A DNA stretch of 13,035 nt, taken from Gallionella sp. (GTDB lineage Bacteria > Pseudomonadota > Gammaproteobacteria > Burkholderiales > Gallionellaceae). Below, in pieces: positions 7,035-13,035 of this stretch. The translations under genes were made by a program, and so were the position numbers. The notes beneath the pieces are model-generated. The model saw only the letters and a program-made list of their open reading frames with translations. It made no database searches and had not been told where the DNA came from. Numbering within the stretch: position 1 is the first letter of the stretch; every line of letters begins with the position of its first letter. Where the stretch lies: contig JANLID010000107.1 of NCBI GenBank assembly GCA_024654105.1, positions 1 through 13,035 of the forward strand. Reading direction: 5' to 3'.

Positions 7035-7094
7035 GCCTGAATAACAGCCAAGCCTGCCTGGAAAAATGATCGAAACCTCCTACGGGTGACGCCA

Positions 7095-7481
7095 ATGAAA
7101 TTAACAGAAATTGATGCATTGCGCGCTTACGCGCGAATGATGAACACGCTGGATACATCGCATATCGAACCGTTGCTGGACGAAGATTTCCGCTACTCGT
7201 CGCAGTGGATGATCGGGGAAATTCCCTCGAAGCAGGAATTCCTCGACTACATGAAATCCATACTTGCCTCGATCAGGCAATCGGGTAGCCGGGTTTACGC
7301 CGAAATCGCGTATGCCAACGCATGGGGCCACGACGAATGTGTCGTCACGGCAGAGGGCGACAAGGGAAACCTGGTCGCCTGCGTATTTGCTCATGTGAAG
7401 GACGGAAGAATCCGGCGCATCGACGTATGCGGCGACCCCCCTCCTTCCGCGACCATGAGAAGCGGAGAATATCCGTCGTGA
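7095..7481 (+). CDS. Small NTF2-like/SnoaL-like fold protein, function unknown
   Basis: This encodes 128 residues. A helical N-terminus (LRAYARMMNTLDTSHIEPLL) leads to DEDFRYSSQWM, then a helix (KQEFLDYMKSILASIRQSG) and a beta-rich half ending in VFAHVKDGRIRRIDVCGDPP. This order of helices followed by a curved sheet with a closing KDGRI strand is typical of NTF2-like proteins, which bind small molecules or act as isomerase-like enzymes. I see no family-specific catalytic residue set. The ATG at 7095 is preferred because GGGTG precedes it at workable spacing; a GTG at 7086 overlaps that signal. It sits 60 bp after the lyase gene and may be cotranscribed with it. It ends 19 bp before the converging gcvR-like gene. 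Confidence 0.7.
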   Translation: MKLTEIDALRAYARMMNTLDTSHIEPLLDEDFRYSSQWMIGEIPSKQEFLDYMKSILASIRQSGSRVYAEIAYANAWGHDECVVTAEGDKGNLVACVFAHVKDGRIRRIDVCGDPPPSATMRSGEYPS

Positions 7482-7500
7482 CGGCGGGGCGGCGAAAAAA

Positions 7501-8043
7501 TTACCGCACAGGTTCGAAGGTCGCGTCCAGATTCAGGTCGTCGCAGTAATCAAGGAAATCTTCGCGCAATGTAGGAAGGTGGATGTCCGCATGGATGCCC
7601 ACTGTCATGGCGACGGAAAACATGGGTGCGCCGGTGTGTGGCGCCGGATAGGTATCGGTCTGAAGCTCCTCGATATTGATGCTTTTTCTGGAGAAGAAAG
7701 CCGCCAGATTGCGGACGATGCCTGGATGATCCATCGCCACCACTTCCACACTATAGGGCATCACCGGCTGCGTCCGTTCCCGTTTCTGTGTTCGTTTATG
7801 GACAATGGCGAGACCCAGTTGATCGCCCATCTGCCCCATTTGTCCTTCAAGCTTGGAAAGCGCGTGCCATGGGCCCGAAACCAGCATGATCAGGGCAAAC
7901 TGTCCGCCCAATACCGCCATGCGGCTTTCTTCGATATTGCATCCGCTCTCAGTGATTTTGCTGGAAAGCCGGTCAACGAGACCTATCTTGTCTTCTCCCG
8001 AAGCGGTGATCACCAGGTAGTTGTTTTGATTGTCTGTGGTCAT
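7501..8043 (-). CDS. gcvR: GcvR-like tandem ACT-domain regulatory protein
   Basis: The 180-residue cytoplasmic protein consists of two ACT domains and nothing else. The first (about 9-80) has YLVITASGEDKIGLVDRLSS, NIEESRMAVLGGQFALIMLV. The second (about 97-172) has YSVEVVAMDHPGIVRNLAAF and INIEELQTDTY. A charged linker (KRTQKRERTQ, 84-92) joins them. In E. coli GcvR this layout senses glycine and controls the activator GcvA by protein contact, without a DNA-binding domain. Length agrees with GcvR (about 190). The start at 8043 was chosen because similarity begins at MTTDNQNNYLVI; an upstream start at 8127 adds 28 residues unlike the family and no SD improves it. No gcvA, gcvTHP or glycine riboswitch is nearby, so a link to glycine cleavage rests only on family. 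It diverges from pntA by 200 bp. Confidence 0.8.
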   Translation of the reverse strand: MTTDNQNNYLVITASGEDKIGLVDRLSSKITESGCNIEESRMAVLGGQFALIMLVSGPWHALSKLEGQMGQMGDQLGLAIVHKRTQKRERTQPVMPYSVEVVAMDHPGIVRNLAAFFSRKSINIEELQTDTYPAPHTGAPMFSVAMTVGIHADIHLPTLREDFLDYCDDLNLDATFEPVR

Positions 8044-8076
8044 GAGTTGCTGGAGCGTCAGGATTGAACAAATCCC

Positions 8077-8105
8077 AGTGTAATGCCCAATACGATAATG
8101 TGCCA
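8077..8105 (-). promoter_or_regulatory. Possible promoter of the gcvR-like gene
   Basis: On the minus strand TGGCAC (plus 8100-8105), a 17-nt spacer and TACACT (plus 8077-8082) lie about 35 bp upstream of the chosen ATG. Both hexamers are only partial sigma-70 matches. Confidence 0.25.
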
Positions 8106-8243
8106 GCGACGTGAACAGAAGTGACAAAAAGAATGTTGATAGCCGGAAGATTTTTGAAGTACCATCACGCCTCCGCGCATCCGGACTTACGACATTATTG
8201 ATGGCGCGGCGACAAAAATAATATTATCGAAACGGAAAACTCC

Positions 8244-9827
8244 ATGACTCTGATGATAGGAATCCCCCGGGAAATAAGCGCAGGCGAAAAACGCGTGGCC
8301 ACCGTGCCCGATGTTGTTGAAAAACTCATCAAGCTGGGTTTTAAGGTCGCCGTGGAATCCGGCGCCGGTGATGCAGCCAATTTCAGCGACGAAGTTTATC
8401 GTGCGGCAGGCGCAGAAATAATCGACGGAGCGGCCAAACTGTGGGTTGCCTCCGACATCGTGTTCAAGGTGCGCGGACCGACTGCGGAAGAAGTCGGCCT
8501 GATGCGCGAGGGCGGCACACTGGTGAGCTTCATCTGGCCGGCGCAAAACCCGGAATTGATGCAGCAGCTGGCGGCGAAAAAAACCACCGTGCTGGCCATC
8601 GACTCGCTGCCGCGCACGCTCTCCCGCGCCCAGAAGATGGACGCTCTGACTTCCCAGGCCGGCGTCGCCGGCTACCGCGCCGTCATCGAGGCCGCCAACG
8701 CCTTCGGCCGCTTCTTCAACGGCCAGATCACGGCTGCGGGCAAGGTTCCGCCGGCCAAGGTCTTCATCGCCGGCGCCGGCGTGGCCGGCCTGGCTGCGAT
8801 CGGCACCGCCGTCAGCCTGGGCGCCATTGTCCGCGCCAACGACACCCGTGCCGAAGTGGCCGACCAGGTCGTGTCCCTGGGCGGTGAATTCGTCAAGGTC
8901 GATTACGAGGAAGAAGGTTCCGGCGGCGGCGGCTACGCCAAGGTGATGAGCGAAGGCTTCCAGCAGGCCCAGCGCGAGATGTACGCCAAGCAGGCCAAGG
9001 AGGTGGACATCATCATCACCACCGCGCTGATCCCCGGCAAGCCCGCGCCCCGGCTGATCACTGCCGAGATGGTGAAGAGCATGAAGCCGGGCAGCGTGAT
9101 CGTCGACATGGCGGCCGAGCAGGGCGGCAACTGCGAGCTGACCGAGCCCGGCCAAGCGGTGGTAAAGCACGGCGTCACGATCGTCGGCTATACCGACCTG
9201 GTCAGCCGTCTGTCCAAGCAGTCATCGACGCTATACGCCACCAACCTGTTCCGCCTCACCGAGGAACTGTGCAAGACCAAGGACGGCATCATCAACGTCA
9301 ATATGGACGACGACGCCATCCGCGGCCTGACGGTCATCAAGGAAGGCAACATCACCTGGCCGCCACCCGCGCCGAAGCTGCCGGCGGCGCCGGCCAAACC
9401 GGCTGCTGCAAAAGCGGCTGCTCCCGCCGCCAAGGGCCACGGCGGTGGCGGCAGCAACGAGCCAATGGCCGGAGGCAAGCTGGCGATCATGTTCGGCGTT
9501 GCCGCACTGATCTTCCTGTTCGTCGGAGCCTACGCGCCCGCTGCATTCCTCGGGCACTTCACGGTATTCGTGCTGGCCTGCTTCGTCGGCTACATGGTGG
9601 TGTGGAACGTCACCCCAGCATTGCATACGCCGCTGATGAGCGTCACCAATGCGATCAGCAGCATCATCGCCCTCGGTGCGCTGGTGCAGATCGCACCACC
9701 GGTTGATGGAGCAGATGGCAGAGGTCTCATTCTCGCGCTCGCGGTCGCCGCGCTGGCTCTCACCGCAGTCAATATGTTCGGCGGCTTTGCCGTTACCCAG
9801 CGCATGCTGGCGATGTTCCGCAAATAA
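8244..9827 (+). CDS. pntA: NAD(P) transhydrogenase subunit alpha, PntA (proton-translocating)
   Basis: The 527-residue inner-membrane protein is one half of the enzyme that moves hydride between NADH and NADP+ coupled to proton entry. Residues 1-375 form the cytoplasmic NAD(H)-binding domain, with MIGIPRE (4-10), VSFIWPAQNPELM (94-106), the RQD loop (PRTLSRAQKMD, 123-133), GRFFNGQITAAGKVPPAKV (155-173), the nucleotide-binding GAGVAG (177-182) and RANDTR (197-202). An Ala/Pro/Lys-rich linker then a glycine run (about 373-406) leads to four membrane helices (about 411-430, 434-455, 461-483, 493-513). HTPLMSVTNAIS (461-472) is strongly conserved. The layout equals E. coli PntA (510 residues). 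Start: ACGGAAAAC lies just upstream of the ATG, and similarity begins at MTLMIGIPRE. The RQD loop has one more residue than the commoner PRISRAQ form. The stop is 14 bp before pntB, so the two form an operon. Confidence 0.97.
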   Translation: MTLMIGIPREISAGEKRVATVPDVVEKLIKLGFKVAVESGAGDAANFSDEVYRAAGAEIIDGAAKLWVASDIVFKVRGPTAEEVGLMREGGTLVSFIWPAQNPELMQQLAAKKTTVLAIDSLPRTLSRAQKMDALTSQAGVAGYRAVIEAANAFGRFFNGQITAAGKVPPAKVFIAGAGVAGLAAIGTAVSLGAIVRANDTRAEVADQVVSLGGEFVKVDYEEEGSGGGGYAKVMSEGFQQAQREMYAKQAKEVDIIITTALIPGKPAPRLITAEMVKSMKPGSVIVDMAAEQGGNCELTEPGQAVVKHGVTIVGYTDLVSRLSKQSSTLYATNLFRLTEELCKTKDGIINVNMDDDAIRGLTVIKEGNITWPPPAPKLPAAPAKPAAAKAAAPAAKGHGGGGSNEPMAGGKLAIMFGVAALIFLFVGAYAPAAFLGHFTVFVLACFVGYMVVWNVTPALHTPLMSVTNAISSIIALGALVQIAPPVDGADGRGLILALAVAALALTAVNMFGGFAVTQRMLAMFRK

Positions 9828-9841
9828 CAAGGTAAATAATC

Positions 9842-11254
9842 ATGTCCGAAAGTCTGGCAACCGTTTCATATATCGGCGCGACGATACTTTTCATCCTGAG
9901 CCTCGGTGGATTATCCAATCCGGAAACCTCGCGACGCGGCAATCTCTATGGCATGATCGGCATGGCACTCGCCGTGCTGGCAACGGTCTTCGGCCCGCGC
10001 GTCACGATGTCCGGCATCCCGTGGATCATCGGCGCCATGGTGGTGGGTGGCAGCGTCGGCATCTACGCCGCCCGCGTGGTGAAGATGACGCAGATGCCCG
10101 AACTGGTCGCGCTGATGCACAGCCTGGTCGGCCTCGCCGCCTGCCTGGTCGGCTTCGCCAGCTACATCGACCCATCGGTGCAGCTCGCTGGCGCCGAAAA
10201 GGCGATCCACGAAATGGAAATCTACATCGGCATTCTGATCGGCGCGGTGACTTTCTCCGGCTCGATCATCGCCTTCGGCAAACTATCGGGCAAAATCGGC
10301 GGCAAGCCATTGCTGCTGCCCGCGCGCCACTTGATGAATCTTGTTGGTCTGCTGATCGTTATTTTCTTCGGCTGGCAATTCCTGCACGCCGAATCGGTAT
10401 CCGCCGGCATGATGCCGTTGATCGTGATGACCGTGATCGCGCTGCTGTTCGGCATCCACATGGTGATGGCGATCGGCGGCGCCGATATGCCGGTGGTGGT
10501 GTCGATGCTGAACAGCTACTCCGGCTGGGCGGCGGCGGCGACCGGCTTCATGCTGAATAACGACCTGCTGATCGTCACCGGCGCGCTGGTGGGTTCCTCC
10601 GGCGCGATCCTTTCCTACATCATGTGCCGTGCGATGGCCCGCAATTTCATCAGTGTGATTGCGGGCGGCTTCGGCACCGGCGGCGGCGCGCCTGCTGCGG
10701 CCAGTGGCGATGCACAACCGGCTGGCGAAGTGGTGGCTATCAGTGCAGCCGAAACCGCCGAACTGCTGCGCGAAGCCAGAAACGTGATCATCGTGCCAGG
10801 CTATGGCATGGCAGTGGCACAGGCACAGCACACGGTCAACGAGATCACCCAGTATCTGCGCGAGCAAGGCGTCAACGTGCGTTTCGGCATCCACCCGGTC
10901 GCCGGTCGCATGCCCGGCCACATGAACGTACTGCTTGCCGAAGCCAGAGTGCCTTACGATATCGTGATGGAAATGGACGAACTCAACGAAGATTTCCCCG
11001 ACACCGATGTCGCCATGGTCATCGGCGCCAACGACATCGTGAACCCGTCCGCGCAGGACGATCCGAACAGCCCGATCGCCGGCATGCCGGTGCTGGAAGT
11101 GTGGAAGGCAAAAACTTCGATCGTGATGAAGCGCAGCATGGCTTCCGGCTACGCGGGCGTAGACAATCCGCTGTTCTACAAGGACAACAACCGCATGTTG
11201 TTCGGCGATGCCAAGAAGATGCTGGAAGAAGTGTTCGTCGCACTGAAAGCGTAG
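9842..11254 (+). CDS. pntB: NAD(P) transhydrogenase subunit beta, PntB
   Basis: This 470-residue inner-membrane subunit contains most of the proton path and the NADP(H)-binding domain. Roughly eight or nine hydrophobic segments occupy residues 5-275. His93 in MPELVALMHSLVGLAA matches the proton-channel histidine (E. coli His91), and GGADMPVVVSMLNSYSGWAAAATGF (212-236 region, Asp215 and Asn238-239 nearby) is the conserved core. After an Ala/Gly-rich hinge (275-300), the NADP domain shows VPGYGMAVAQAQH (318-330), FGIHPVAGRMPGHMNVLLAEA (348-368 region), GANDIVNPSAQ (395-405) and MKRSMASGYAGVDNPLF (429-445). The length matches E. coli PntB (462). AAGG lies 8 nt before the ATG. It follows pntA by 14 bp and is followed by a hairpin terminator. 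Confidence 0.97.
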   Translation: MSESLATVSYIGATILFILSLGGLSNPETSRRGNLYGMIGMALAVLATVFGPRVTMSGIPWIIGAMVVGGSVGIYAARVVKMTQMPELVALMHSLVGLAACLVGFASYIDPSVQLAGAEKAIHEMEIYIGILIGAVTFSGSIIAFGKLSGKIGGKPLLLPARHLMNLVGLLIVIFFGWQFLHAESVSAGMMPLIVMTVIALLFGIHMVMAIGGADMPVVVSMLNSYSGWAAAATGFMLNNDLLIVTGALVGSSGAILSYIMCRAMARNFISVIAGGFGTGGGAPAAASGDAQPAGEVVAISAAETAELLREARNVIIVPGYGMAVAQAQHTVNEITQYLREQGVNVRFGIHPVAGRMPGHMNVLLAEARVPYDIVMEMDELNEDFPDTDVAMVIGANDIVNPSAQDDPNSPIAGMPVLEVWKAKTSIVMKRSMASGYAGVDNPLFYKDNNRMLFGDAKKMLEEVFVALKA

Positions 11255-11277
11255 TGGAACGGAATCCTGTTGCAGGG

Positions 11278-11306
11278 TAATGCCCGCGCAAGCGGGCGTT
11301 ATTTCA
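11278..11306 (+). terminator. Hairpin terminator after pntAB
   Basis: TAATGCCCGC (11278-11287) and GCGGGCGTTA (11292-11301) form a 10-bp stem with one T-G wobble and a stable GCAA tetraloop. A short TTT tract follows. It begins 23 bp after the pntB stop. The weak T-run makes termination partial rather than certain. Confidence 0.7.
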
Positions 11307-11338
11307 TCGCAAGTTAGAACGATGATGATTTCCCCGGT

Positions 11339-11395
11339 GTAGGTGCGAATTCATTCGCACTGGCAAAAACTGCGTGCGGATGAATCCGCACCTAC
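11339..11395. repeat. Paired REP elements in opposite orientation (BIME)
   Basis: Two 22-bp units lie in inverted orientation with a 13-bp spacer: 11339-11360 on the plus strand and 11374-11395 on the minus strand. Each begins with GTAG, the head tetranucleotide typical of REP elements mobilised by RAYT transposases, followed by an internal 8-bp palindrome (GTGCGAAT/ATTCGCAC and GTGCGGAT/ATCCGCAC). The units differ at two positions that compensate each other in the hairpin stem. No RAYT gene is in the window. The last base is directly next to the AGGAG ribosome-binding site of the dehydrogenase gene. Confidence 0.8.
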
Positions 11396-11400
11396 AGGAG
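11396..11400 (+). promoter_or_regulatory. Shine-Dalgarno of the aldehyde dehydrogenase gene, touching the BIME
   Basis: AGGAG lies 7 nt before the ATG at 11408 and begins at the first base after the REP pair. It fixes the start codon, and its access could be affected by the hairpin just upstream. Confidence 0.7.
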
Positions 11401-11407
11401 CAATATC

Positions 11408-12772
11408 ATGCCACACACAAGCCTGAACCCAACCACCAACCAGGTGATCCAGACTTACGCCAGTTGGGATAGCCACCATCTGGAACAGGCGCTGGAAAAA
11501 ACCCGGCACACGCAGCCAGCCTGGGCGCAGACAACGTTCCCTCAGCGCGCCGAAGTGCTGCGCAATGTGTCGATGCAGTTGCATGCACAGCGTGACCGGT
11601 ATGCCACCCTCATCACCCAGGAAATGGGCAAACCGCTACGTGAAGCCCGCGCTGAAGTTGAAAAATGCACCACGGTCTGCGACTACTATGCGCAACATGC
11701 CGAAGAATTCATGCGCGCCGAACCGGTGGACTCGGAGGCCGGCAAAAGCTATGTCGCACATTATCCGCTCGGCGTGGTACTGGCCATCATGCCGTGGAAC
11801 TTCCCCTTCTGGCAGGCATTCCGCGCCGCCGCCCCTGCCCTGATGGCGGGCAATGCGCTGCTGCTGAAACACGCGCCTAACGTGCCGCAGTGCGCGCTGG
11901 CGATCGAGGCCATCTTCCGCGACTGCGGCTTGCCGGATAACGTATTTACGAATTTGATGATCGGAATCGAACAAGTGCCGAATGTCATCGCCAGCCCGCA
12001 TGTACACGCGGTCACGCTCACCGGCTCGGAAGCCGCCGGGCGCAAGGTCGCAACGTGCGCTGGCCAGCATCTAAAAAAATGCGTGCTGGAACTGGGCGGC
12101 TCCGACCCGTTCATCGTGCTGCACGACGCGGATATGGAATTGGCCGTCAACATGGCGGTGGCCTCGCGCTTCATGAATTGCGGGCAATCGTGCATCGCCG
12201 CCAAACGCCTCATCGTCGTACCGCAAATTGCGGATGAATTCCTGCGCGAACTCAAAACCAGAGTGGTAGCGCTCAAGGCCGGCGACCCGCTGGATGACGC
12301 CACGCAAATCGGCCCGATGGCGCGCGCCGACCTGCGCGATGAACTGCATCGCCAAATCACCGACTCCATCGCGCAAGGCGCAGTGGCGGTGACCGGATGC
12401 AAGCCGGTCGAGCGCGAAGGCTTTTTCTACCAGCCCTCGATCCTGGATCAAGTCACCCCAAAAACCTGCGCCTACCACGAAGAGCTGTTCGGTCCGGTGG
12501 CGACCGTGATCCGCGCCACGAGCGAAGCGGATGCGCTGCGCATCGCCAACGAAACCCGCTTCGGCCTCGGCTCGTCGATCTGGAGCAAGGACACGGCGCG
12601 CGCCGAAAAATTGGCGGCACACATCCAGGCCGGCTGCACCTTCATCAACGGCATGGTCAAATCCGACCCGCGCCTGCCGTTTGGCGGCGTGAAAGCCTCG
12701 GGCTACGGACGCGAGCTGTCAAGACTGGGGATGCTTGAATTCGTGAATGCGAAAACGGTGTGGGTTCGGTAA
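11408..12772 (+). CDS. sad: NAD(P)-dependent succinate-semialdehyde dehydrogenase, Sad/YneI group
   Basis: The 454-residue cytoplasmic enzyme belongs to the aldehyde dehydrogenase superfamily and would oxidise succinate semialdehyde (or a similar short aldehyde) to the acid with NAD(P)+. Visible marks are EMGKP (72-76), MPWNFPFWQ (128-136, oxyanion Asn131), LLLKHAPNVP (151-160, cofactor Lys154), TGSEAAG (205-211), LELGGSDPFIV (227-237, general-base Glu228), NCGQSC (257-262, catalytic Cys262), EELFGPVA and LPFGGVKASGYGREL near the end. KHAPNVP, LELGGSDPFIVL, GPMAR.DLRDELH and the GRELS ending resemble E. coli Sad/YneI (462 residues) more than GabD. The substrate is inferred from that resemblance. 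It has its own ribosome-binding site and stands alone between the pnt terminator and an insertion sequence, so no pathway context helps. Confidence 0.88.
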   Translation: MPHTSLNPTTNQVIQTYASWDSHHLEQALEKTRHTQPAWAQTTFPQRAEVLRNVSMQLHAQRDRYATLITQEMGKPLREARAEVEKCTTVCDYYAQHAEEFMRAEPVDSEAGKSYVAHYPLGVVLAIMPWNFPFWQAFRAAAPALMAGNALLLKHAPNVPQCALAIEAIFRDCGLPDNVFTNLMIGIEQVPNVIASPHVHAVTLTGSEAAGRKVATCAGQHLKKCVLELGGSDPFIVLHDADMELAVNMAVASRFMNCGQSCIAAKRLIVVPQIADEFLRELKTRVVALKAGDPLDDATQIGPMARADLRDELHRQITDSIAQGAVAVTGCKPVEREGFFYQPSILDQVTPKTCAYHEELFGPVATVIRATSEADALRIANETRFGLGSSIWSKDTARAEKLAAHIQAGCTFINGMVKSDPRLPFGGVKASGYGRELSRLGMLEFVNAKTVWVR

Positions 12773-12797
12773 ATGACTATTTGCGAACGACCGCCGA

Positions 12798-12813
12798 GTG
12801 CCAATATAGGCAC
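12798..12813. repeat. Small inverted repeat after the dehydrogenase gene
   Basis: GTGCC (12798-12802) and GGCAC (12809-12813) flank an AATATA loop, 25 bp after the stop codon. The stem is only 5 bp and no T-run follows, so a terminator role is doubtful. Confidence 0.25.
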
Positions 12814-12885
12814 GTAACTGGCTGTGGCTTCCCGTATCCTATGCGAAAACAGCGTGATATTTATACCGTGCTTATCGGGTTGTCT

Positions 12886-12914
12886 CCCAAGCATACTACC
12901 GGTAGTATGTTGGG
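12886..12914. repeat. Long palindrome in the IS left end
   Basis: CATACTACCGGTAGTATG (12892-12909) is an 18-bp perfect palindrome. CCCAA (12886-12890) and TTGGG (12910-12914) extend it, leaving one unpaired G at 12891. This makes 14 base pairs with no real loop. It overlaps by two bases a second inverted repeat at 12913-12930. Confidence 0.75.
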
Positions 12915-12930
12915 CATCTGTTCCGATGCC
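12913..12930. repeat. Second inverted repeat just before the transposase start
   Basis: GGCATC (12913-12918) and GATGCC (12925-12930) flank a TGTTCC loop, ending 8 bp before the ATG. If transcribed it would sequester the region expected to hold the ribosome-binding site. Confidence 0.55.
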
Positions 12931-12938
12931 TGACGACC

Positions 12939-13035
12939 ATGTTTATCGACGTGCTTCAGCGAGACGATTTGCCGTTTCCGCGCTCGCTTCCAGAATTCCA
13001 GCGACTGTTCCCGGACGAAGCGGCGTGCGCGGCCT
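12939..13035 (+). CDS. IS1595 family (ISXO2-like) transposase, N-terminal fragment (cut by window edge)
   Basis: From the ATG at 12939 the frame stays open for 32 codons to the edge: MFIDVLQRDDLPFPRS, then LPEFQRLFPDEAACAA. The pattern of a short lead, LPEF...FPDE..C..Y is the typical N-terminus of IS1595/ISXO2-like DDE transposases, just before their zinc-binding Cys motif, which would fall beyond the edge. No clear SD precedes the ATG; the inverted repeat at 12913-12930 lies there instead. Family call is from recognition of this short segment, so it needs the rest of the gene. Whether the element is intact cannot be seen. Confidence 0.72.
   Translation, partial: MFIDVLQRDDLPFPRSLPEFQRLFPDEAACAA

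Larger units (their letters stand above)
12877..13035 (+). mobile_element. Left end of an IS1595/ISXO2-like insertion sequence (cut by window edge)
   Basis: The transposase start at 12939 is preceded by a palindrome-rich stretch that I take to be the IS left end. The sequence from 12877 (GGGTTGTCTCCCAAGCATAC) is a plausible terminal inverted repeat, because the family's ends begin with two or more G residues, but the matching right end lies outside the window. The 8 bp just before it (TGCTTATC, 12869-12876) would then be the target duplication, as this family makes 8-bp duplications. The boundary is inferred; the presence of the element follows from the transposase reading frame. Confidence 0.6.

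Noticed and set aside
8187..9170. 327-codon minus-strand frame opposite pntA
   Set aside because: His/Gly/Ala-rich shadow typical of antisense frames in GC-rich genes.
9649..10560. 303-codon plus-strand frame spanning the pntA-pntB junction
   Set aside because: Arg-rich product in the wrong frame across two firmly identified genes.
11339..11395. CRISPR-like repeat or attachment site
   Set aside because: Only two units, in inverted orientation with a 13-bp spacer and GTAG heads, which is a REP pair rather than a CRISPR array or att site.
12703..12894. 63-codon minus-strand frame at the end of the dehydrogenase gene
   Set aside because: Overlaps the gene's 3' end in antisense and has no SD or recognisable family.

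Overview
The window looks like chromosome of a GC-moderate betaproteobacterium. The protein repertoire (two-subunit pyruvate carboxylase, NifJ-type pyruvate:ferredoxin oxidoreductase, PntAB, a GcvR-like ACT protein) and the palindromic GTAG-type REP repeats would suit a Nitrosomonadales or Gallionellaceae-like lineage. That placement is an impression from the protein sequences, not a computed result. Nothing here is phage- or plasmid-like. The only mobile DNA I can support is the start of an insertion sequence at the right edge.

Layout. (1) 1-663, minus strand: the N-terminal 221 codons of nifJ, running off the left edge. (2) 664-1478: an 815-bp divergent intergenic region with a strong hairpin, an extended -10 promoter facing nifJ, two candidate promoters facing pycA, and two short perfect palindromes placed against -35 positions. 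(3) 1479-4776: pycA and pycB, the biotin carboxylase and the carboxyltransferase/biotin-carrier subunits of pyruvate carboxylase. (4) 5016-5780, minus strand: a secreted Sel1-repeat protein, divergent from (5) 6030-7481: an HpcH/CitE-family CoA-ester lyase-like protein followed by a small NTF2-like protein. (6) 7501-8043, minus strand: a two-ACT-domain GcvR-like regulator. (7) 8244-11254: pntA-pntB, the membrane proton-translocating transhydrogenase, with a hairpin terminator. (8) 11339-12772: a paired REP element (BIME) touching the Shine-Dalgarno of a succinate-semialdehyde-type aldehyde dehydrogenase (Sad/YneI group). (9) about 12877-13035: the left end and first 32 codons of an IS1595/ISXO2-like transposase.

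How the genes fit together. NifJ interconverts pyruvate with acetyl-CoA, CO2 and reduced ferredoxin or flavodoxin. PycAB carboxylates pyruvate to oxaloacetate. Divergent placement of the two around one regulatory region suggests coordinated control of the pyruvate branch point. PntAB balances NADH and NADPH, and the dehydrogenase yields succinate from its semialdehyde, so the window is mostly central carbon and redox metabolism. I did not find a convincing undescribed multi-gene system. The observations most worth a second look are the nifJ/pycA control region, the covarying BIME fused to a ribosome-binding site, the lyase/NTF2-like pair, and the palindromic left end of the edge IS.
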